A stretch of DNA of 64,000 nt from Spirochaeta cellobiosiphila DSM 17781 (lineage in GTDB: Bacteria > Spirochaetota > Spirochaetia > DSM-17781), in assembly GCF_000426705.1 (NCBI RefSeq), contig NZ_KE384555.1, positions 344,362 to 408,361 of the forward strand, written 5' to 3'. The translations under genes and the position numbers were made by a program. Positions 43,866 to 52,375 of the stretch are shown here, one piece after another (position 1 is the first letter of the stretch; every line of letters starts with the position of its first letter). Under the pieces are notes generated by a model that was not told the origin of the DNA, ran no database searches, and saw only the letters and a list, made by a program, of their open reading frames with translations.

Positions 43866-44465
43866 TTAAAAAAGTGTTACATTCTCATTACTTCGTTTTA
43901 TTTCACGTAGCTTTTTCATATAGTTCTGTTCTTCTGCCACGGCTTGATCCAGACCTACTTTTCTTACAAATACGGAGTTTTCTCCCGTTAAAAAAAATAT
44001 TTTCCTACCAAAGTCTTTTCCTACATCCTCACTATCAATGGCTATTAACTCTGACTTAAGAAAGGCCCTGGCAAATCCTATATTTTTGTCACCAACCGAT
44101 TCTGTCTGGGCATTTCTGGATATTACATTACCACCTCCAAAGATTTTAGCTCGCAAGGTATTACGATTGGCGCCGTTTTTCTGCATATCAGCGATAAGTA
44201 CCTCCATAGCGGTAATGCCATATCTCATGGATTTTTCGACTAAAGATTCTCCAGCTAAAGCTTCATTTTTAAGACTAGAGGATTTATCTTCTGGAAGCAT
44301 AAAGTGGTTCATACCTCCCACTTTAGATACTGGATCATATAAACAAACTGAGACACAAGAACCAAGAACAGTACAAAGTATTTCCTGTTTGGAACTAACA
44401 TAGGTTTCACCTGCAAAGATTGTTAAAACATTGGCCTTTAGTTGAGCATTGTACTTTCTATACAT
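43866..44465 (-). CDS. cheD: Chemoreceptor glutamine deamidase CheD
   Basis: 199 aa from the ATG at 44465, overlapping the cheA stop by 8 bp; earlier starts at 44480 or TTG 44492 are possible, and none has a clear Shine-Dalgarno. The catalytic core VLGSCVSVCLYDPVSKVGGMNHFMLP contains the Cys and His of the CheD family. It deamidates receptor glutamines. CheD often works with CheC, but no cheC is seen in this operon. The C-terminus SNENVTLF resembles that of the 47150 protein. Confidence 0.93.
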   Translation of the reverse strand: MYRKYNAQLKANVLTIFAGETYVSSKQEILCTVLGSCVSVCLYDPVSKVGGMNHFMLPEDKSSSLKNEALAGESLVEKSMRYGITAMEVLIADMQKNGANRNTLRAKIFGGGNVISRNAQTESVGDKNIGFARAFLKSELIAIDSEDVGKDFGRKIFFLTGENSVFVRKVGLDQAVAEEQNYMKKLREIKRSNENVTLF

Positions 44466-46497
44466 TTTGTTTTGTAGCATAGTTGTGTACAATATTTTGA
44501 ATGTCCACTATTAATGCCACATCTCCATTACCTAGTATTGTTGCACTTGATATGTTTTCGATCTTGCGAAAGTTTTTTTGTAACGATTTGAGAACAACTT
44601 GAAATTGTTCCAACACATTATCCACTAGAAGGGCAGCTTTTATACCTACAGAGTTGATCACTATAAGTTCGGCTTTTGTAACATCATCAAGAGCATTATT
44701 TATATGGAATATTTTATGTAAACGAATCATAGGAATGTAGTCTCCGCGAAAGAAAACGACTTCCCCTCTTCCGGATATTGTTTTAATGTGCTCTTCCAAT
44801 GGTCTGAAAATCTCAAGAATGGATAAGGTTGGTATAATATATTTCTCTGCGCCTATATCAACCAACATGCCATCTAGTATCGCCAAAGTTAAAGGAAGGT
44901 GCAGTTTGATACAGGTACCTACATTTTTAGAGGAGGTAATAACAATATTGCCATTTAAATCCCTAATAGAATTTTTAACAACATCCATACCTACACCACG
45001 CCCGGATAGATCCGTTATTTTTGGTGCTGTTGACAAGCCGGGATGAAAAATAAGATTAAGAACTTCAGCTTCTGTTAAGTTATCAGAATCCTTGATAATT
45101 TCCCGTTCAATAGCTTTTTCCAATAGCTTTTCTCTATCAACACCCTTACCATCATCTTCAATCTCTATGATGACTTTACCATCTTCTATATAAGCAGACA
45201 GTTTTAGTAAACCAATAGGATTTTTACCCAGAGCGATTCTATCCTGTTCTGTTTCGATTCCATGATCAATACTATTTCTAACAATATGTTTTAAAGGATC
45301 ATTAAGCTTTTCAATCATGTTTTTATCTAATTCTGTATCTTGGCCACTGATTTCAAGATGAACCTGTTTACCAAGATCAATAGCAATGTCCCTTACTACT
45401 CTCTTGAATCTATCAAAAGTACTAGACAAACTCATCATACGCAAAGAGGTTACCTGTTCCTGTAATACTCTTGTACTTTCTTTTAGGGTATCTGCAACAC
45501 TTAGAAACTCTTCAGGTACTTGCTCTGAGTATTCATCAGCCAGCAAATTAAGATGGGCTTGTGATATAATCAATTCACTAACTGTATTAAATATTTTCTC
45601 TAACTTTTCAGTCTGTACTCTAATAAAGCTAGAAGCGCTAAGATCTGTTGATCTTCGATATTTTACGGATTCATCTTCCCCTTCTTTTACCTTAGCTTCC
45701 TTTTTGGGTTTTTCAACAAAATCTGTTATAGCTTTCCCGTCGATGAGAAGATTTGCAACTTCAGGATTATCAAACAGAGGTTCCAAAAGATGAATATTTA
45801 TATTGCTTTCATCAATAACAAAGCAAAATATATCTTCTATCTCCTTTATTGTTTTCGAAGTTTTATAGAAGCAATTCCAACTCAAATAAAGGGTGTCTGG
45901 AGAGAATTGCTCTGGTATAGGAAAAGCATTTTGGTTTAGATGTAAATATACAATTTGCCCTTGAGATTTAAGATCAGAAATAAACATTCCCGGATCAATT
46001 CCACTTTTAAAAATATCCGGATAGTAAGTAAGTTCAAGATAATAATAGTGATCAGACACATCATCCTGAACTGAAGAATGTCCAGAATCTTTTTGCTCAT
46101 GAACAGTTCCATTGGCATTTGATATTATTTCTAAGATAATAGCTTTTAGTTCACTTGTATCAATATTGGAATCTTCAGGTTCCTCACGTTTAATATTATC
46201 AAGCATGATTTTAAGAACATCCAGGGTTTTTAAGCTAACAGAAACGATATCTTTATCAGGAGTCAAAGATCCATTTCTTAAGAGCTCAAATAAATCTTCA
46301 ACAATATGAGTAAAATCTTTTATTTTAGTAAATCCTGCTAGACCCGCACCCCCTTTAATAGAGTGAATAGCTCTGAAGGCTTCATTAATGATTTCTTTAT
46401 CATCAGGATTATCTTCTATCCCAATGACTCTATCTTCTAAGATTAATAAGTTTTCTTCAGTCTCTTGAATGTATATTTCATAAAGGGGATTACTCAT
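44458..46497 (-). CDS. cheA: Chemotaxis histidine kinase CheA
   Basis: 679 aa. The N-terminal Hpt domain has phosphorylatable His45 in RAIHSIKGGAG. A middle region (about 148-245) resembles a P2-like domain. The dimerisation and ATPase domains follow (NDPLKHIVRNSIDHGIE N-box; IEDDGKGVD; LSGRGVGMDVVKN), then a C-terminal CheW-like domain (about 545-675). It receives receptor signals through CheW and phosphorylates CheY and CheB. It lies 6 bp downstream of cheY. Confidence 0.96.
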   Translation of the reverse strand: MSNPLYEIYIQETEENLLILEDRVIGIEDNPDDKEIINEAFRAIHSIKGGAGLAGFTKIKDFTHIVEDLFELLRNGSLTPDKDIVSVSLKTLDVLKIMLDNIKREEPEDSNIDTSELKAIILEIISNANGTVHEQKDSGHSSVQDDVSDHYYYLELTYYPDIFKSGIDPGMFISDLKSQGQIVYLHLNQNAFPIPEQFSPDTLYLSWNCFYKTSKTIKEIEDIFCFVIDESNINIHLLEPLFDNPEVANLLIDGKAITDFVEKPKKEAKVKEGEDESVKYRRSTDLSASSFIRVQTEKLEKIFNTVSELIISQAHLNLLADEYSEQVPEEFLSVADTLKESTRVLQEQVTSLRMMSLSSTFDRFKRVVRDIAIDLGKQVHLEISGQDTELDKNMIEKLNDPLKHIVRNSIDHGIETEQDRIALGKNPIGLLKLSAYIEDGKVIIEIEDDGKGVDREKLLEKAIEREIIKDSDNLTEAEVLNLIFHPGLSTAPKITDLSGRGVGMDVVKNSIRDLNGNIVITSSKNVGTCIKLHLPLTLAILDGMLVDIGAEKYIIPTLSILEIFRPLEEHIKTISGRGEVVFFRGDYIPMIRLHKIFHINNALDDVTKAELIVINSVGIKAALLVDNVLEQFQVVLKSLQKNFRKIENISSATILGNGDVALIVDIQNIVHNYATKQNV

Positions 46498-46503
46498 AGG
46501 TTA

Positions 46504-46872
46504 TTACGCCCCTATAAATCTATTGATAATACCAAGAAGTTGTTCTGGCTCATAGGGTTTGACAATCCAACCACTTGCACCAGCATTCTTTCCTTCCATC
46601 TTCATAGACTCCTGGGATTCTGTCGTCAAGAAAAGTATTGGAGTAAATTTGTATTGGGGGATCTTACGAATCTCACGAATCAGTTCAATGCCACTCATTT
46701 TGGGCATATTAACGTCTAGTAAGAAAACATCCACTTGCCCATAAGACTTTAGCTTTTCCAAAGCAACAATACCGTCTTCCGATAATTCAACTTTAAGATT
46801 CTCTTTCTTTAATACATATTCAATGGATGCCCTGGCAGTAGGGGAATCATCTACGGCAAACACAGTCTTCAT
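46504..46872 (-). CDS. cheY: Single-domain response regulator CheY
   Basis: 122 aa receiver: acidic pair in AVDDSPTAR, phospho-acceptor Asp53 in FLLDVNMPKMSG, Thr in FLTTES and Lys in IVKPYEPE. It is expected to bind the flagellar switch or another output when phosphorylated by CheA. It overlaps the upstream STAS gene by 4 bp. Confidence 0.94.
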   Translation of the reverse strand: MKTVFAVDDSPTARASIEYVLKKENLKVELSEDGIVALEKLKSYGQVDVFLLDVNMPKMSGIELIREIRKIPQYKFTPILFLTTESQESMKMEGKNAGASGWIVKPYEPEQLLGIINRFIGA

Positions 46873-47129
46873 GCTATCTCTCCTCTATTTGTATATCCGT
46901 ATGGTTCCATACACTTAAACAAACTTTCTCCAAAATCTTTTATTATATAATCTTTTGGATTATCATCTTTTAATCGCACACAATATAAAATTAATTGAAA
47001 CCCAGCACAGTCAATAGACTTTATTTGAGACATGTCCAAAGTAACAGGCTTGGAAGCCTTTTTTATTTCTGCCCATATTTCTTCCACTGTATATATTTTA
47101 AGTTCTTCCCCTATTATGACTGTCGACAT
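46869..47129 (-). CDS. STAS-like protein with Cys at the phospho-site
   Basis: 86 aa from the ATG at 47129 (AAGGAG 9 nt upstream; a TTG at 47138 is too close to it). STAS/MlaB-like fold. At the position of the regulatory Ser it has IDCAGFQL, so Cys replaces Ser/Thr and ordinary phosphorylation there is not possible. It lies between the soluble MCP-like gene and cheY, overlapping cheY by ATGA. It might be a permanently active binding module or a redox-sensitive one. Confidence 0.75.
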   Translation of the reverse strand: MSTVIIGEELKIYTVEEIWAEIKKASKPVTLDMSQIKSIDCAGFQLILYCVRLKDDNPKDYIIKDFGESLFKCMEPYGYTNRGEIA

Positions 47130-47149
47130 TTCACACAACTCCTTACAGC

Positions 47150-48955
47150 TTAAAACAGAGTGATATTATTACTCACCGATTCTTCTATTTTTAAAGAATC
47201 AAACTGGGCCATCATCGTATCCCTCTCCTGGGCAACTGTGAATTTCTTAATTATTTTCTGTAACACCAAATCCTTATATTGAAACTGTTCAAAAGGAACA
47301 TCCCCACCTAATTCCTGCAATTGTTTATCTACTGTATCTCTTAGCTGGGCGCAGACATTGATATCGTTTCGTAAATCTTTTTGAAGCCTTCTGATTACAT
47401 CAAATAAATTGATATATTGGTTAACTTCTTCAAATAATTCATCAGAAATATTAACTATGGTTTCAAAATTCTCAGTGAATAACTTCTCTGTCTTTTCAAT
47501 AAAAGATTTTGAAGATCTTAAATCATTACGTATTATTTGATATTGATCTAACTGAGAATTAAAAATGGACTCACTTTCTTTATAGCTGTCAACAATTTGT
47601 GTATTGGATTCTTCAATCTGAACGACAATATCCGCAAAGGAATTAATAGAGTCCTGGAAACCTCCTGATGAGTCTGCCAGATCAGATATATCTAGTTGAT
47701 ATCTGGCCCTTTCTATTCTGGCTAGTGTGAGCAAATTATTAATCATTCTGATGATAGCTGGAATGGTCTGAGCAGATTCATTCTCTTCAGTCATCTTACC
47801 CACTATATTTTTAAAAGAATCAAGAACGTCTAACTTTTGATCATGAATCATAGTGAGATTATCTGACAAAGCAGAAATCATTTCATGAGGCACATGAAAT
47901 ATTCTTTCTACAACAGATCCTTTACTATCAGAACCTTCTTCACTAATAACTATTTCTGAGAAAAAATCTTTATCCTGTTTTATATCATCTATTGTATCTG
48001 CTACAAGACGAAAGTGTATTTCCAGCTTATTAACTAATTCTACTAGTTCATCACCAATTCTTGTCATCTGACTTTCTGCGTTCACAACAAGAACCTTAAC
48101 TAATGTAAGCAAACTAGCTTCATCATCTGATTGAATGGAAAAAGTATCAATCACCTGTAATATATCCCTGATAGAATCATTAAGGTGGATCATTTGCTGT
48201 TGTATTATATCTTGTATCTGTAGATCCACCATAATATCTTTAAAGGGAGTCTTTAAGGCTCCAATTCTATCTAGAAGATCACCAAGTATCCGTGAAAAAT
48301 TATCAACAGACATATTGGCATTACTGATTATAGATTCTGCATCTCTTGTCAGCTTTTCCATAGATTCAGAAGAAAAAGCTTCATGGCTTTTTAATTTGGG
48401 AATCATATCTTGATTAATAAGGACATCTAAATCTTTCCCAATACTGATAATTTGATTAGTACCGTTGCCAATTTGTTCCGATAGCTTAATAAACTCACCA
48501 GCAATTATCTGATAGCCCTTTCCACTAGTACCAACACGTCTTGAATGGCAGATAGAATTGATTGCAAATACTTTCAAATTTTCAGAAACAGTTAGAATAT
48601 TCTGCAAGTTTTCCAAAATGTCAGATGATGTATTAATAGAGGAACTAAGATCTTCAAATAACTTTTTGTCCGAAACTTCAATGTTTTTCAACAACTGTAT
48701 AGCAGACTCTAAATGATCTCTGAAACTTTCCAAACCAAATTTGATTCCAAATTTATTTGTTTCCTTTTCAGAGGAAAATATAAACTTCATCAATTCTCGT
48801 GCTTCCAGCAAATTATCATCAACGTCTTCTTCGATTTTTGGCAAGGACATAGCAATATCAACCATGACTTTTTCGAATTCACTAATCAGACTCATTAAAT
48901 TCTTGGTAAAAGGTTTGAGTTGTTCAGAAACAAGTTTTGCACTGTCAATTGACAT
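47150..48955 (-). CDS. Soluble MCP-like coiled-coil signalling protein
   Basis: 601 aa with no membrane segment, almost entirely helical. Residues about 125-170 look like a diverged MCP hairpin tip: LKVFAINSICHSRRVGTSGKGYQI against the canonical [25 protein letters not shown]. The usual Glu/Ala residues at the tip are replaced, so binding to CheA/CheW may be altered. The second half holds further long coiled coils. The C-terminus is SNNITLF. It overlaps the PilZ-like gene by one base. I do not recognise a named family; an adaptor or receptor-like scaffold is plausible. Confidence 0.75.
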   Translation of the reverse strand: MSIDSAKLVSEQLKPFTKNLMSLISEFEKVMVDIAMSLPKIEEDVDDNLLEARELMKFIFSSEKETNKFGIKFGLESFRDHLESAIQLLKNIEVSDKKLFEDLSSSINTSSDILENLQNILTVSENLKVFAINSICHSRRVGTSGKGYQIIAGEFIKLSEQIGNGTNQIISIGKDLDVLINQDMIPKLKSHEAFSSESMEKLTRDAESIISNANMSVDNFSRILGDLLDRIGALKTPFKDIMVDLQIQDIIQQQMIHLNDSIRDILQVIDTFSIQSDDEASLLTLVKVLVVNAESQMTRIGDELVELVNKLEIHFRLVADTIDDIKQDKDFFSEIVISEEGSDSKGSVVERIFHVPHEMISALSDNLTMIHDQKLDVLDSFKNIVGKMTEENESAQTIPAIIRMINNLLTLARIERARYQLDISDLADSSGGFQDSINSFADIVVQIEESNTQIVDSYKESESIFNSQLDQYQIIRNDLRSSKSFIEKTEKLFTENFETIVNISDELFEEVNQYINLFDVIRRLQKDLRNDINVCAQLRDTVDKQLQELGGDVPFEQFQYKDLVLQKIIKKFTVAQERDTMMAQFDSLKIEESVSNNITLF

Positions 48956-49653
48956 TAACTATCCTCACTATCACCCTCTTTTTCTCCTAGCAATACTAAG
49001 AGATGAGAAAGGATTTTCTTATTAATGATCTCATCAATATATTTTAAAGTTTGAGGCGTTACATTCTCGAATTCAACTGCAATTCCAGAACTTTGATCAG
49101 TATCAGAATTCCTCCGCAAAACACGTCCTTCGACTAGAAATCGAAAATCTTTAAATAACACATACATACTTATTACTTGATCACGGTGTATATCTTTTGT
49201 CTGAATAAAACAGCCCCCTGAAGACAGAGACAAAATCATACCTTCATATCGCAAATCTGGTTGACTGGGGAACCAATACTCACATTGTATGGGCCAATGC
49301 CCCCTATTATATTGACGATGATCTGGTGGTATATCTTTTAGTAGTCGAGGTAACTCACCAACATCCTCCAAGACATGTAATTGGCTGACATTTTTAGTTA
49401 TATCCCCTAATAAATGATTGATATGTATATACACATGTACCAAGCCATTTAGATAATGGATGTAACTGATCATCTCTAATAGTTTCTCAAAGGAAATGTC
49501 GATATCAATAATATAGGAGTCTATATTAGGATTATTTATTTGATATAAAAAAGCTTGCTTTAAATCCTGTGCATTATGAAGAGAACGACCTGGAAGTAAT
49601 GTACTCCATAAGGAATGATCATTTGTCTGACTTAAGACTATAGTGGCACCCAA
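48955..49653 (-). CDS. PilZ-domain protein (candidate c-di-GMP effector)
   Basis: 232 aa. The C-terminal PilZ-like domain (about 112-215) has RQYNR (RxxxR) followed by LSLSSGGCFI, matching the (D/N)xSxxG motif except that Ser stands at the first position. The N-terminal 110 residues resemble a receiver-like alpha/beta region without clear phospho-acceptor residues. It may bring c-di-GMP input to the chemotaxis operon. Binding is uncertain because of the Ser. Confidence 0.78.
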   Translation of the reverse strand: MGATIVLSQTNDHSLWSTLLPGRSLHNAQDLKQAFLYQINNPNIDSYIIDIDISFEKLLEMISYIHYLNGLVHVYIHINHLLGDITKNVSQLHVLEDVGELPRLLKDIPPDHRQYNRGHWPIQCEYWFPSQPDLRYEGMILSLSSGGCFIQTKDIHRDQVISMYVLFKDFRFLVEGRVLRRNSDTDQSSGIAVEFENVTPQTLKYIDEIINKKILSHLLVLLGEKEGDSEDS

Positions 49654-49668
49654 TATTTTACTCCCTAG

Positions 49669-50220
49669 TTAATTTGAACTTTTCATTTCTGTTACACTTT
49701 CCAGCATGACCGTTTCTTTTTCTGAGAAAAAACTATCCAAATCAATTAATATAATCATGCGGGAACCAATATGTCCTATCTTATCCACATATCGTACATC
49801 CACATTCCCGCTGAACTCTGGAGTGTCCCTTAGATTCTCCTTATCGATACTAACAACATCTGATACAGCATCAACTATAAACCCAACAGTTTTCATCTTT
49901 GCATCACCAATTTGTACAATGATGACAATTGTATTTTTGTCCAGTTCATGTAGGGTTAACTCAAACTTACTTCTCAAAACATATAAGGGTATGATATTTC
50001 CACGTAAATTAATGATTCCAGGAATAAACTCAGGAACACCTGGAAGCTTAGTTAGGTTAGGCATAGAGATAATTTCCTGGACAGATAAAATGGGAATTCC
50101 GTATTCTTCTTCTCCAACAGAGAAAACAACATATTGATTAGATACATCCATGTTAAGTTGGGACACCAACATATCTTCATCTTCTTTATCTTCTCCTAGG
50201 AAACTTGACATATCACTCAT
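49669..50220 (-). CDS. cheW: Chemotaxis adaptor CheW
   Basis: 183 aa: an acidic N-terminal extension of about 28 residues, then the CheW fold (VVFSVGEEEYGIPILSVQEII, PGVPEFIPGIINLRGNIIPLYVLR, FIVDAVSDVVSI). It couples receptors to CheA. The N-terminal extension is longer than in E. coli CheW. It lies 11 bp after the MCP gene. Confidence 0.94.
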   Translation of the reverse strand: MSDMSSFLGEDKEDEDMLVSQLNMDVSNQYVVFSVGEEEYGIPILSVQEIISMPNLTKLPGVPEFIPGIINLRGNIIPLYVLRSKFELTLHELDKNTIVIIVQIGDAKMKTVGFIVDAVSDVVSIDKENLRDTPEFSGNVDVRYVDKIGHIGSRMIILIDLDSFFSEKETVMLESVTEMKSSN

Positions 50221-50231
50221 ATAATTATCCC

Positions 50232-52301
50232 CTAATATTCTTCAAACTCACCTTGATCCGCTAAATCTGAAAAGGTCTCATAGTTACTACTTAATTCTGA
50301 TTTATCACTTTTGGACTTAGCACTACTACTTTTAGAAGCGGTCTTCTTAGAAGACTTTTCTTTGTATTGAGTAATTCCTGTATTACGGCTTTCTGGCCCT
50401 GCAAGTTGTCTTACTGGAGCCCGAGAGCTAGGAGAACCTGTATCAATAGTAAAGAACTGCATAAGTGTATTGAGTTCCTGAGCTTGAGAACTTAATTCCT
50501 CAGTAGCGGAGGCTGCTTCCTCTACCATGGTAGCATTCTTTTGGGTATTCTCATCCAGATTGGATAAAGTGGAATCTATTTCATTAACGCTGGACAACTG
50601 TTCTTGTGTGGCAGCAGCTATCTCGGCCACTAGACTGGTTACTTTATTGACAGACATATTAATCTCTTGAAGCATTTCACCAGCTACATTCGCTATAGAA
50701 ACTCCTTCTTCCACTTTCTTATTACTATTTTTAATAATCTCAGCTATCTCCCCTGCTGCTTTGTCAGAACGTTTAGCTAGTTTACGAACCTCTACAGCAA
50801 CAACAGCAAATCCTTTCCCCTGTTCTCCTGCTCTTGCGGCTTCAATAGAAGCATTTAAAGCTAATAAGTTAGTCTGGAAAGCAATGTTATTAATGACTTC
50901 TATAATGTCCGCTATCCTGTTACTAGATTCATTAATTTCATTCATTGCCTGGATCATTTTTTCAACAGATTGAGCCCCCTGATTAGTTTTATTAACTGCT
51001 TCTCTGCTTAACTGATCAGCACTGGTTGTATTGTCAGCGTTTGATTTTACTGAGGCGTTCATTTCTTCAATAGCTGCGGAAGTTTCTTCCAAGGCGGAGG
51101 CCTGCTGCTCTGTTCGATTGGATAAGTCTTGATTTCCAGAGGCTAATTGTTCACTGGATGTAGCAATTTGTTCAGTGCCAGTAAGCACATTAGACACAAT
51201 TTCAGATAACTTCATCTTCATGTTTAGCATCTTTTGATAAACACCTAATTCATTATTGACATTAATACTTGGATCGATACGTACATCACCACGAGCTATT
51301 TCATCAGATATACGTTCAAGAACAGAAGGATCTCCCCCTAATTGTTTTAACACAGAATTAATAGTTACCAGAGCTATTGTAATACCAGCAACAACGGCAA
51401 TAAACAGGATAAGGAGAATAAGAATTAAAGATCGTCTATTTGATTTCTCCTGAGAAGTTCCTAACGCAAATTGATCTTCTTCAACCGAAGCGGCAACCTC
51501 AGCTACCCAAGAGGCTATCTTTGGCCCTTCAACATCTAAAACAGATTCAATTTTCAAGTTACGCTGAGAGATATCTTCGACAACTAGATTAAATTTTTCA
51601 AGATAAACCTTTTTATACTCCATTAGTTCTTCATACTCATCCACGAGCCCATAATCACGAAAATAATAATCAATCACTTCCAAATAATGCTGAAACTCTT
51701 CGAATTCGGTTTTTACAACCCCCACAGCAGATTCATTATTAGCTTCCAAATATTTGACGACAGCCAATCGTCCTAATAACAGATGTTGTAAGGCAAGAGC
51801 CGCATTGAAGGTTGCGTTAGTATCTTTGTCTTCTTGTGCCGCTAACAAAACATGAGAAACCCTTTCTTCCATTAAGGGACCAATTAGATTAAGATATTCG
51901 TTAACCAGTTCAGTTCTCTGAGCTTGAAGGTCCATTACTTCATTGAAGGCAGACTCATAAGACTTTAGATTTTCCTCTACTTTTTTGATAAGAGCGGCTC
52001 TGGTAGGATTTAATATTTCGGTTTTAGCATCATCTAAAAAACCATGCATAGCCATTCTATATTGGTTATATTGATCAATAGCCTCTTGGTCACCATTGAT
52101 AATAAAGTCTTTGACATATAAACGAACCAATAACATATTTGCACGAAGATCACTGGCCAGATTAGCATCTCTAGCAAAGTTTCTGTATTGCCCAAATCCA
52201 TTTAGGGCTCCCAAAATTTGCATCACACCCAGGATTCCCATTAAGACCAATAGAATTATAACAACAGAAAAGCCTGAGATGACCTTAGTCCTCATTTTCA
52301 T
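50232..52301 (-). CDS. Methyl-accepting chemotaxis protein with large helical sensor domain
   Basis: 689 aa. TM1 is about 8-31. A periplasmic all-helical domain (about 32-288) resembles the long helical bimodular type in size. TM2 is about 291-313, then HAMP, then the signalling domain with the tip [36 protein letters not shown] split over about 472-510. A Ser/Lys-rich linker leads to a C-terminal GEFEEY, a [aromatic]-x-x-[aromatic] end like CheR/CheB docking pentapeptides. AGAGGAG precedes the ATG. It is the operon's receptor; the ligand is unknown. Confidence 0.93.
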   Translation of the reverse strand: MKMRTKVISGFSVVIILLVLMGILGVMQILGALNGFGQYRNFARDANLASDLRANMLLVRLYVKDFIINGDQEAIDQYNQYRMAMHGFLDDAKTEILNPTRAALIKKVEENLKSYESAFNEVMDLQAQRTELVNEYLNLIGPLMEERVSHVLLAAQEDKDTNATFNAALALQHLLLGRLAVVKYLEANNESAVGVVKTEFEEFQHYLEVIDYYFRDYGLVDEYEELMEYKKVYLEKFNLVVEDISQRNLKIESVLDVEGPKIASWVAEVAASVEEDQFALGTSQEKSNRRSLILILLILFIAVVAGITIALVTINSVLKQLGGDPSVLERISDEIARGDVRIDPSINVNNELGVYQKMLNMKMKLSEIVSNVLTGTEQIATSSEQLASGNQDLSNRTEQQASALEETSAAIEEMNASVKSNADNTTSADQLSREAVNKTNQGAQSVEKMIQAMNEINESSNRIADIIEVINNIAFQTNLLALNASIEAARAGEQGKGFAVVAVEVRKLAKRSDKAAGEIAEIIKNSNKKVEEGVSIANVAGEMLQEINMSVNKVTSLVAEIAAATQEQLSSVNEIDSTLSNLDENTQKNATMVEEAASATEELSSQAQELNTLMQFFTIDTGSPSSRAPVRQLAGPESRNTGITQYKEKSSKKTASKSSSAKSKSDKSELSSNYETFSDLADQGEFEEY

Positions 52302-52375
52302 AGGAACGACTCCTCTTGAACATTTTTATCTTCATCCCTATAAAAGCTTATTTATGGTTTGGAAAAAATCAAATA

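Noticed and set aside
45386..45793. 135-aa plus-strand frame inside cheA
   Set aside because: Antisense shadow; Ser/Leu/Arg-rich composition typical of reversed coding sequence.
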